A DNA stretch of 15,339 nucleotides, from the NCBI GenBank assembly GCA_030530905.1, contig JAUMUB010000015.1:1-15339 (forward strand), in the 5' to 3' direction. Shown here one piece after another: positions 1 to 6,373 of the stretch; the stretch's first letter is position 1; every line of letters starts with the position of its first letter. The notes under the pieces are model-generated. The model did no database searches. It was not told where the DNA came from and saw nothing but the letters and a program-made list of their open reading frames with translations. The stretch is from Bifidobacteriaceae bacterium (lineage in GTDB: Bacteria > Actinomycetota > Actinomycetes > Actinomycetales > Bifidobacteriaceae). Made by a program: the position numbers and the translations under genes.

Positions 1-491
1 GTTTTTGCAATATGAATATACTCAATTTCGTTAATATCATCAACTTCAGCTTCCTGAGCAGTTTCAAGCGTATAAGAAAGCGTTTTAGTGATGATTGAAG
101 ATGATTGATGTAATTCTTCTAAAGAAAAATTCTCTGCATCGCGAACAGCTTTTGTTAGTGCACTGCAGTTTTGATGTCCCATAATAATAATGAGATTTAC
201 ATGCACTTGCTCAACTGCATATTCTAATGAAGCTAACGCATCATCTTCAATAATAGTGCCGGCATTGCGGACGGTAAATAATTCACCTAAACCACAGTCG
301 AATATGATTTCAGGAGGTACGCGTGAATCAGCACAGGAGAGAATAGCTGCATGAGGGTGCTGCTCATTTACTAAAGATTCGCGAGTATGAACGTCTTGCA
401 AGGCATGTTTTGCTTTACCTTGTGTAAAACGGTGATTGCCTGCTAGTAAATAGCTTAAGGTCATGCTTGCTGATGTTGATTCTTCAGCCAT
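1..491 (-). CDS. Beta-class carbonic anhydrase, 3' end cut by the window
   Basis: This gene interconverts CO2 and bicarbonate in the cytoplasm. The frame is open from an ATG at 491 down to the window edge, giving 163 codons with the C-terminus missing. The beta-class zinc site is complete: Cys53, Asp55 and Arg57 in the motif SCADSRVPP, then His106 and Cys109 in GHQNC. The conserved RNAG lies at 75-78. The N-terminal pattern LLAGNHRF is also typical of the family. A GGGG stretch about 6 bases upstream of the ATG can serve as ribosome-binding site. It is transcribed divergently from ahpC. PEP carboxylase, encoded about 3 kb away, consumes bicarbonate, so a supply role is a reasonable inference, although no operon links them. 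Beta-CAs of this sort are often annotated as carbonic anhydrase or carbonate dehydratase. The family call is secure; the exact subtype is not. Confidence 0.93.
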   Translation of the reverse strand, partial: MAEESTSASMTLSYLLAGNHRFTQGKAKHALQDVHTRESLVNEQHPHAAILSCADSRVPPEIIFDCGLGELFTVRNAGTIIEDDALASLEYAVEQVHVNLIIIMGHQNCSALTKAVRDAENFSLEELHQSSSIITKTLSYTLETAQEAEVDDINEIEYIHIAK

Positions 492-669
492 TTTATTGCC
501 CCATTTCGTCTAATGCTAACCTCTAAGATACTCAATATACAAGTCTTTAATTATATGAGTGTGTATTATGCATTTTTAAATATATGATTAGGTTCACAAT
601 TCTATTTAATTTATTGAAAGTTGAGCTAAAATAGTAGTAAAAATATCGATATAAGGAAATGAGATAGTA

Positions 670-1233
670 ATGACTTTACTTCAGCATGAAATCACAGATT
701 TTACAGTAAATTCTTTTCAAAATGACGAATTCACCGAGGTTAGTAAAAAAGATTTACTTGGACATTGGTCAGTAATGTTTTTCTACCCAGCTGACTTCTC
801 GTTTGTTTGCCCAACAGAGCTTGAAGATTTAGCAAACCACTATGAAGAATTTAAGAAGATTGGTTGTGAAATCTACGGTGTTTCTTGTGATACGCATTTT
901 GTTCATAAGGCTTGGCATGATACGAGCGAGAAGATTGCTAAGATTCAGTATCCATTGCTTGCAGACCCAACCACAGTGTTAGCTCGTGACTTAGATACAT
1001 ATAATGAGGAATCCGGCATGGCTGAGCGTGGCGATTTCATTATTAATCCTGAAGGCAAGGTTGTTGCTTACGAAGTGATTTCTTCAAATGTTGGTCGTAA
1101 CGCAGATGAGATTCTTCGTCGTGTAAAGGCTTCTCAATTCGTATATGAGCATGGTGATCAGGTTTGCCCTGCAAAGTGGGAGCCAGGTGAGACCACATTA
1201 GAGCCAAGTCTTGATTTAGTAGGTCAATTGTAA
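670..1233 (+). CDS. ahpC: Alkyl hydroperoxide reductase subunit C (typical 2-Cys peroxiredoxin AhpC)
   Basis: This cytosolic peroxidase reduces H2O2, organic peroxides and possibly peroxynitrite, and is recycled by a dedicated flavoprotein. Its length of 187 residues is normal for AhpC. The peroxidatic cysteine is Cys47 in YPADFSFVCPTEL, where Ser44 takes the place of the usual Thr. The conserved active-site arginine is Arg120 (AERGDFIINPEG). The resolving cysteine is Cys166 in QVCPAKW, followed by the expected C-terminal tail. The ATG at 670 is preceded by AAGGAAATGAG (653-663), a slightly distant purine-rich ribosome-binding site. The next gene on the same strand encodes an AhpF/TrxB-like reductase, the expected electron donor. 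A strong hairpin lies between the two, so the partner may be made at a lower level than AhpC. No convincing OxyR or PerR site was recognised upstream. Confidence 0.96.
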   Translation: MTLLQHEITDFTVNSFQNDEFTEVSKKDLLGHWSVMFFYPADFSFVCPTELEDLANHYEEFKKIGCEIYGVSCDTHFVHKAWHDTSEKIAKIQYPLLADPTTVLARDLDTYNEESGMAERGDFIINPEGKVVAYEVISSNVGRNADEILRRVKASQFVYEHGDQVCPAKWEPGETTLEPSLDLVGQL

Positions 1234-1258
1234 ATTTTACTCATGTTGTTGAGCATGA

Positions 1259-1287
1259 TTGCAATTACAACAATAAGGCGTTAATAT
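1259..1287 (+). promoter_or_regulatory. Possible trxB promoter (TTGCAA - 17 - TAATAT)
   Basis: TTGCAA at 1259-1264 and TAATAT at 1282-1287 are separated by 17 bases, each matching 4 of 6 positions of the sigma-70/SigA consensus. A start site would fall near 1294, inside the left arm of the hairpin that follows ahpC. Such a transcript could not form the full hairpin and would leave the GGAGGGG of trxB free. This is only a pattern match in AT-rich DNA. Confidence 0.3.
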
Positions 1288-1288
1288 G

Positions 1289-1316
1289 CACCCCTCCGTG
1301 CGTGGAGGGGTGTTTT
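1289..1316 (+). terminator. Hairpin between ahpC and trxB (terminator or attenuator)
   Basis: The arms CACCCCTCC (1289-1297) and GGAGGGGTG (1304-1312) pair perfectly over 9 GC-rich bases around a 6-base loop, followed by TTTT (1313-1316). It has the form of a rho-independent terminator for ahpC. The right arm also contains GGAGGGG, the only good Shine-Dalgarno-like sequence near the start of the next gene at 1321. Confidence 0.82.
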
Positions 1317-1320
1317 GTAA

Positions 1321-3045
1321 GTGGCGAAAGAAAGTATAGTTATGCAACAAAATGATATGTATGATGTGATTGTTATTGGTGGAGGTCCCGCAGGTCTTAC
1401 AGCAGGATTATATTTGGCTCGCGCTAGATATCGTGTTCTAGTTTTGGAACAGGAAGCCTTTGGTGGACAGATAACAATTACTTCTGAAGTGGTGAATTAT
1501 CCTGGTATTGCAGTAACTGATGGAAAACAGCTTACGGAAACTATGCGTGAGCAAGCCCAGAATTTTGGCGCGGAATTTATGTTAGCTCAGGCAACTGGTC
1601 TTGAAGTTCACGATGATGTGAAAGTTGTTCATACGAATCGTGGCGATTTTAAGGCTTTTGGTATTCTGTTAGCAACTGGTGCAAGTCCTCGCAAACTTGG
1701 TTTTATTGGTGAAAAAGAGTTCGCTGGTAGAGGTGTTGCATATTGCGCTACTTGTGATGGTGAGTTTTTCACTGGTAAAGAAGTACTTGTTATTGGCGGT
1801 GGGTTTGCAGCTGCTGAAGAAGCGGTATTTTTAACAAAATATGCGAGTAAAGTCACTATTCTTGTTCGAGAAGATGATTTTACCTGTGATGCTGCTGTGG
1901 CTGCAGAGGCTAAGAATCATCCAAAAATTGAGATTAAATACCATACGCAAATTGATGAAGTGAAGTCTGAGGGCGCTTCTGGTTTAACTAGCGCTGTTAT
2001 TCATGATGTGCATTCGAAAGAATCTTCAGAATGGAAGCCTACTACGAGTGATACTTTTGGTGTTTTTGTATTTGCTGGATATGTTCCTAAAACAGAACTT
2101 GTTCAAAACGTTGTAGAACTTGATGATCAGGGTTATGTTATAACGCGTGATTATTTGCAGACTTCTGTTCCAGGAGTGTATGCGGCAGGTGATTTGCGTG
2201 TGAAGAATTTACGTCAGGTTGTTACTGCAACTGCTGATGGTGCGATTGCTGCAGTTGAGCTTGAACGCTATGCAAAGACTATGAGTGAAAAAACTGGTAT
2301 TGTTCCTAACAGGCCAACAACTTCTGCTACACCTGAAGCTGCTAATAAGACTATTCAGCAAGATGCCAGCACAAGTTCTGAACAATCTGGTGCGTTTAGT
2401 GCAGATGTGTTGAAACAGTTGAATATGGTATTCTCAAAGCTCACTAAGCCTGTAATTTTGCAACTTACGCTTGATAATTCGAATATTTCCTCACAGTTAG
2501 AGTCCTTTATTACCAATCTTGTTGAATCAAGTGACTCACGTTTAACAATGGAAATAACTCGAGTTGAGCAAAATGCTTATGATGCATCTGAAGTACTTCC
2601 ACAAGCTTTACCTCTTGTGCGAATTTGTACTTTAGATGAGGAGAAGAATATTGTAGACAGCGGTTTAGCATTTCACGGAATTCCAAGTGGACATGAGTTT
2701 AATTCGTTTATCTTAGGAATTTACAATGTTGGCAGTAATGGTCAGGGTATTGATGAAGATTCATTACAAAGAATTAAGTCGATTACAACTAATATTAAAA
2801 TTCAGTTATTAGTGTCCTTAACTTGCACAATGTGCCCTGAAACAGTGCTATCTGCACAGCGTATTGCTTCGTTAAACCCAAGTGTTCAAGCTGAAGCATA
2901 TGATATTTCTCATTTTGAGGATATTAAAGATCATTATGATGTGATGAGTGTTCCTTGCATTATTATCACTCAAGAGGACGGTTCTCAAACAGTAGAATTT
3001 GGTAAGAAGAATATTGCACAAATGCTTGATCTTATACAAGCGTAA
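1321..3045 (+). CDS. trxB: AhpF-like flavoprotein: thioredoxin-reductase module with C-terminal AhpF-NTD-type double thioredoxin fold
   Basis: This enzyme probably passes electrons from NAD(P)H through FAD and two dithiol centres to AhpC. Residues 13-320 form a thioredoxin-reductase module: FAD loop GGGPAG at 20-25, redox pair CATC at 142-145, nucleotide-binding loop GGGFAA at 159-164, and the FAD C-terminal motif GVYAAGD at 285-291. A low-complexity Thr/Ser/Ala linker spans about 325-360. Residues 362-574 resemble the N-terminal domain of enteric AhpF (compare KLTKPV at 373-378 and GHEF at 457-460), with the active pair CTMC at 502-505. Enteric AhpF has this domain first, so the order here is swapped. 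The HRRxxxR motif typical of NADPH-dependent TrxB is absent (VREDDFTC at 182-189), which suggests NADH use or altered preference. The GTG at 1321 has GGAGGGG 12 bases upstream but within a hairpin; ATG 1342 and ATG 1357 are alternative starts. It may be an operon partner of ahpC. Confidence 0.9.
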   Translation: MAKESIVMQQNDMYDVIVIGGGPAGLTAGLYLARARYRVLVLEQEAFGGQITITSEVVNYPGIAVTDGKQLTETMREQAQNFGAEFMLAQATGLEVHDDVKVVHTNRGDFKAFGILLATGASPRKLGFIGEKEFAGRGVAYCATCDGEFFTGKEVLVIGGGFAAAEEAVFLTKYASKVTILVREDDFTCDAAVAAEAKNHPKIEIKYHTQIDEVKSEGASGLTSAVIHDVHSKESSEWKPTTSDTFGVFVFAGYVPKTELVQNVVELDDQGYVITRDYLQTSVPGVYAAGDLRVKNLRQVVTATADGAIAAVELERYAKTMSEKTGIVPNRPTTSATPEAANKTIQQDASTSSEQSGAFSADVLKQLNMVFSKLTKPVILQLTLDNSNISSQLESFITNLVESSDSRLTMEITRVEQNAYDASEVLPQALPLVRICTLDEEKNIVDSGLAFHGIPSGHEFNSFILGIYNVGSNGQGIDEDSLQRIKSITTNIKIQLLVSLTCTMCPETVLSAQRIASLNPSVQAEAYDISHFEDIKDHYDVMSVPCIIITQEDGSQTVEFGKKNIAQMLDLIQA

Positions 3046-3075
3046 TTAAATTAATTACATACAAACTAAGCACTT

Positions 3076-3114
3076 ATAGTTTTGGCAGGGGCTAAAAACC
3101 CCTGCCAAAACTAT
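3076..3114. terminator. Bidirectional terminator between trxB and ppc
   Basis: A 16-bp perfect stem (3076-3091 with 3099-3114, core TTTTGGCAGGGG / CCCCTGCCAAAA) encloses a 7-base loop, CTAAAAA. It sits between the convergent ends of trxB and ppc. The A/T-rich outer stem gives each direction a partial U-run within the hairpin foot, so it can serve both genes. Confidence 0.88.
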
Positions 3115-3115
3115 T

Positions 3116-3133
3116 AAGGATTATATAATCCTT
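3116..3133. repeat. Short perfect palindrome next to the ppc/trxB terminator
   Basis: AAGGATTAT followed immediately by ATAATCCTT gives an 18-base perfect palindrome without a loop, ending in TTTT. It lies between the 16-bp hairpin and the ppc stop codon. It may be an accessory part of the terminator; it is too loop-poor to be a strong hairpin. Confidence 0.4.
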
Positions 3134-3153
3134 TTAATAATGATTACTGCAAA

Positions 3154-5904
3154 TCATCCAGTATTTTGTAAACCTGCTGCGACACCGGATACTGTGCATA
3201 AGATGAGGTAAATGTATCCAGCTTGTTGATCCTTACTCAATTCTTCCTTATCAACCTTCTTACGCAAGGTGTCAAGAGCGAGAACCTGTGTAAGGGAAAG
3301 CACGTCGACATAAGGCGAACGAATTCGAATAGCCTGTCCGAGTACGTGACGATGTTGGAGTGGCCACTTATCGCCGACAATACGCAATACCCACTTATGA
3401 GTAAGTTCCATCTCTTCAAGAACCTTGTCGCGTAAATCATCACGATCGCCTAATGCTAAATACATTTTTGCGATTCGTTCGTCGGTTTTTGCAAGCGACA
3501 TTTCGATATTATCGATGAATGTGCTGAATAATGGCCATTCTTCATATGCTTTACGTAACGTGTCTAAATCGTTAAATTCTTGACATGCGCTACCCAAACC
3601 ATACCATGCTGCTAGATTGATACGAGCTTGCGCCCATGAGAACACCCATGGAATTGTTCGTAAATCGTCTAAAGACTTCGCACCTAAACCACGCTTTGCA
3701 GGACGTGAACCGATTGGAAGCAAGCCGATTTCGCTTAATGGTGTCACAGTGGAGAACCAAGGGGCAAAATCTTCGCTGCCAAGCAAGTCGAGGAAACGTT
3801 CGTGTGAGGCCTTATCTAATGCAGCAGCCATGTCTGCATACTTCTTAGTCATCTCCGTATTTGCTTTTTCAACGCTAGGTGATGACTGTAATAAGGTTGC
3901 TGCAGCAACTGATTCTACGTGTCGAATTGCTAGAACAGGATTGCCGTAGCGTGCGAAAATAACTTCGCCCTGTTCGGTGAGCTTGAATCGGCAGTTAACT
4001 GATCCGACTGGCTGTGCAAGTACTGCACGGTTTGCAGGACCACCACCACGACCAACAGCGCCGCCTCGACCGTGGAATAAGGTGAGGTCAATATTATGCG
4101 ATTGTGCCCATTGTGCAATGCGCTCTTGCGCCGAATGCAATGCGAGTGTTGCGGAGGTTGGGCCAGCATCCTTGGAAGAGTCAGAATATCCAAGCATGAC
4201 TTCCATCTTATTATTTGTGGCTTTTAGTCGAGCTTGTACCTCTGGAATTTTAATAATTTCTTCAAGTACTTCAACGCTGTCTTGTAAATCCTCAAGCTGT
4301 TCAAATAGTGGAATTACGTCAATGGTTGGCACATCGTTAGGGTTTGCAAAGGCGAGTCGATTGAGTTCGAATACGTCACGAACGTTACTTGCGGACTTTG
4401 TAAATGAAATGATGTATCGACGCGCTGCCTTTATGCCATTGCGCTTTTGAATTGCGCCAAGAGCGCGGAATGTGTCAAGAACCTCTTGAGTCATTGGCTG
4501 TAATGGTCCGCGTTCACCGTGTAAGCCATGTTCGCGAATATCTTCAAGAGCGCGTGAGTGGACTACAGAGTGCTGACGGAATTCCATCTCAACCATGTGG
4601 AATCCGAATGTTTCTGCTTGCCAAATCAGATCTTGCAAAGGGCCATATGCTGCACGTCGTGCGTTTGCTTGTGCAAGTGAACGCTGTACGATCTTTAAAT
4701 CATTGATGAAATCATCACATGAAGCATACATTAAGTCAGCATCACGATCAATGGTGTAGCGTAAACGGTCTGCCATAACAAGCATAACTGCACGATGTGG
4801 CTCTTTGGTGGAAATAACCGATGCTTTATCAGTTAGGCGTTCGCTCATCTCTTTTTGTCTGCTCCACAAGCTCAATAATTCAGTGCTTGGAGGAGTTGTT
4901 TCAGACTCCATGGTGAGATTGCGACCCACAGTACGAGTTGCATTTTCTAATGCTTTAATAACGTGGTCACTGAACTTGCGAGCAACTTTTCGGCTCACTT
5001 TTGCAGTGACGTTTGGATTACCATCGCGATCCGATCCAATCCAGCTTCCTGGGTGGAAGAATGCAGGGCATTCTGGTTCAACTAAACCAGCTCGATCTCC
5101 TAATAGCCAATCGTCAAAGCGACGATACACTGTTGGAATAGTGTTGAACAATGTATTGTCAAAAATGTCGATAATAGTATTTGCCTCTTCAACTGGAGTA
5201 GGCTTTTTTAACGCAATTGGAGAGGTGCGGAATAGTGCGTCAATCTCAGAATAGAGTAGACGATAGTTCTCTTTCTTATCACTTCCGCCTAAGTAAGCGT
5301 GGTCTGCTAACAGTTTTGCAATTCTGCGGATTTTACCTTCGACTGCTTTACGGCGAGCTTCGGTAGGATGCGCAGTGAATACTGGGTGGAACTCTAACTT
5401 TTCGAGAAGTTCCTTTGCTTTTGCAGGACCCATTTCAGCGATTAACTTGTGATAAGCGCAAGTCATCTCGTTTACAGGATCAATGGATTGTGATTCGCTT
5501 ACTTCGCACTCTCGCTGATGTAATACTGCTACTCGATAGTTCTCTTCACACAAGTTCGCTAAGTGAAAATATGTGGTGAATGCTCGTGACAGTAATTGCG
5601 AGTCATCAATATTAAGAGATTTGAGTATTTCCTCAGCTTGTTCAAGACTATGATCTTCAGAACTTGTTTCACTAAGAACATTTGCAAAATGCTCATTACT
5701 TGCGGTGACTGCGTATTCGAGTACGCTGTCGAAAGTTGAAAGCATTTCTGGATTATACTCATCGAGAATTTCACGTAAGATCTGTAAACACAAATCCATA
5801 TTGTGTTTTAGTGAATCCGGTAGAACACGTTCCTCAGGACCTTTGGTTCCAAGACCAGAGGTGACGATGGTTGCGTCTGCTGGTGTTATTTGCTCATCTT
5901 GCAC
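3154..5904 (-). CDS. ppc: Phosphoenolpyruvate carboxylase
   Basis: The enzyme carboxylates phosphoenolpyruvate with bicarbonate to oxaloacetate, the anaplerotic entry to aspartate-family amino acids in organisms with an incomplete TCA cycle. Its length of 916 residues is normal for bacterial PEPC. Signatures appear in order: the catalytic histidine His179 in FTAHPTEARR, GSWIGSDRDGNPNVT at 286-300, MLGYSDSSKDAG at 570-581, the glycine-rich loop FHGRGGAVGRGGGP at 610-623, GSRPAKR at 732-738, IPWVFSWAQ near 751-759, and the invariant C-terminal QNTG. The start codon is GTG at 5904. It is fixed by AAAAGGAGGT (5919-5910), 5 bases upstream, with no in-frame ATG nearby. It is transcribed away from the exporter gene across a long shared upstream region and converges on trxB. 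The beta-carbonic anhydrase encoded at the left edge could help supply bicarbonate. Family assignment is certain. Confidence 0.98.
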   Translation of the reverse strand: MQDEQITPADATIVTSGLGTKGPEERVLPDSLKHNMDLCLQILREILDEYNPEMLSTFDSVLEYAVTASNEHFANVLSETSSEDHSLEQAEEILKSLNIDDSQLLSRAFTTYFHLANLCEENYRVAVLHQRECEVSESQSIDPVNEMTCAYHKLIAEMGPAKAKELLEKLEFHPVFTAHPTEARRKAVEGKIRRIAKLLADHAYLGGSDKKENYRLLYSEIDALFRTSPIALKKPTPVEEANTIIDIFDNTLFNTIPTVYRRFDDWLLGDRAGLVEPECPAFFHPGSWIGSDRDGNPNVTAKVSRKVARKFSDHVIKALENATRTVGRNLTMESETTPPSTELLSLWSRQKEMSERLTDKASVISTKEPHRAVMLVMADRLRYTIDRDADLMYASCDDFINDLKIVQRSLAQANARRAAYGPLQDLIWQAETFGFHMVEMEFRQHSVVHSRALEDIREHGLHGERGPLQPMTQEVLDTFRALGAIQKRNGIKAARRYIISFTKSASNVRDVFELNRLAFANPNDVPTIDVIPLFEQLEDLQDSVEVLEEIIKIPEVQARLKATNNKMEVMLGYSDSSKDAGPTSATLALHSAQERIAQWAQSHNIDLTLFHGRGGAVGRGGGPANRAVLAQPVGSVNCRFKLTEQGEVIFARYGNPVLAIRHVESVAAATLLQSSPSVEKANTEMTKKYADMAAALDKASHERFLDLLGSEDFAPWFSTVTPLSEIGLLPIGSRPAKRGLGAKSLDDLRTIPWVFSWAQARINLAAWYGLGSACQEFNDLDTLRKAYEEWPLFSTFIDNIEMSLAKTDERIAKMYLALGDRDDLRDKVLEEMELTHKWVLRIVGDKWPLQHRHVLGQAIRIRSPYVDVLSLTQVLALDTLRKKVDKEELSKDQQAGYIYLILCTVSGVAAGLQNTG

Positions 5905-6092
5905 TATGTACCTCCTTTTCTGAACCCTAGGTTGCTCGGTCTGTTAATCCTCTACGCTCTTGCGTAGGTTACTGGAATATCTGTTGCGAGCCCAGAGCCT
6001 ATAGTTCAGTGCAGATAACGATATTCTATGACGTAATATGTGACATTTATGTAATAACGGGAATGTTGTTTATATATTGGTCAAAAAATGGA

Positions 6093-6109
6093 CATCTGTG
6101 AAACAGATG
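6093..6109. other. Small hairpin upstream of ppc
   Basis: CATCTGT (6093-6099) and ACAGATG (6103-6109) pair perfectly around GAA. Read on the minus strand it is followed after four bases by a run of six T, giving a weak terminator-like shape upstream of ppc. It could also be a protein-binding palindrome. Confidence 0.35.
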
Positions 6110-6151
6110 AATGAGAACAGAATTAAAATTTTCAATGCTGAAATGCTAACA

Positions 6152-6164
6152 AAACGTATCGTTT
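6152..6164. promoter_or_regulatory. Candidate operator AAACG-TAT-CGTTT
   Basis: AAACGTATCGTTT is a perfect 13-base inverted repeat with a 3-base centre. The half-site AAACG with central CG-flanked spacing resembles operators of LacI/GalR-family regulators. It lies 210 bases upstream of the exporter start and about 250 bases upstream of the ppc start. Which gene it serves cannot be told from the sequence. Confidence 0.4.
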
Positions 6165-6167
6165 ACC

Positions 6168-6202
6168 TATGAGATAACATACTGAAATATACTCATCTCA
6201 TA
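6168..6202. repeat. Inverted repeat TATGAGAT ... ATCTCATA
   Basis: TATGAGAT (6168-6175) and ATCTCATA (6195-6202) are perfect reverse complements 19 bases apart, adjoining the AAACG palindrome. Half-site spacing of about 27 bases centre to centre would place two protein subunits on nearby faces of the helix, or the arms could form a weak stem-loop in RNA. The function is unknown. Confidence 0.35.
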
Positions 6203-6373
6203 TATTGTTCATAAATATCTCAAAATATGTACTATGACGAGTATAAACGCATTATGGCTGTGCCGTAAGCTAGAACAGATTATAGCAGTTCTGTATGTGA
6301 TGAACATTGGAGAAGAATTAGCACTGAATAAGATCGCGTATACACGTCACATTTTCATACCAGAGGAAGAAAT

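Larger units (their letters stand above)
5905..6373. promoter_or_regulatory. 469-base divergent control region between ppc and the exporter gene
   Basis: This is the longest gene-free stretch in the window. It must hold the promoters of ppc (-) and the exporter (+). Visible in it are the strong ppc ribosome-binding site (5910-5919), a small hairpin CTACGC-TCTT-GCGTAG (5952-5967), a CATCTGT-GAA-ACAGATG hairpin (6093-6109), a LacI-type palindrome (6152-6164) and a spaced inverted repeat TATGAGAT/ATCTCATA (6168-6175 and 6195-6202). I did not find a convincing -35/-10 pair on either strand. A 54-codon open frame at 6234-6398 lacks a ribosome-binding site and was not accepted as a gene. Confidence 0.55.

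Noticed and set aside
592..669. Search for an OxyR/PerR site or clear promoter before ahpC
   Set aside because: Only weak -35/-10-like hexamers (for example TTGAGC-17-TATCGA) are present in very AT-rich DNA; no palindrome of the expected type was seen.
3076..3133. Two adjacent palindromes considered as a mobile-element or attachment-site remnant
   Set aside because: They lie between two convergent gene ends and are fully explained as a terminator region; there is no flanking repeat or transposase.
3977..4450. A 157-codon open frame on the plus strand inside ppc
   Set aside because: It is antisense to highly conserved PEPC motifs, lies in a shadow frame, has no ribosome-binding site and no family features.
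6026..6060. A TGTGACATTTATGTAA stretch considered as a CRP/GlxR site
   Set aside because: The second half-site is too far from the TGTGA-N6-TCACA consensus to claim it.
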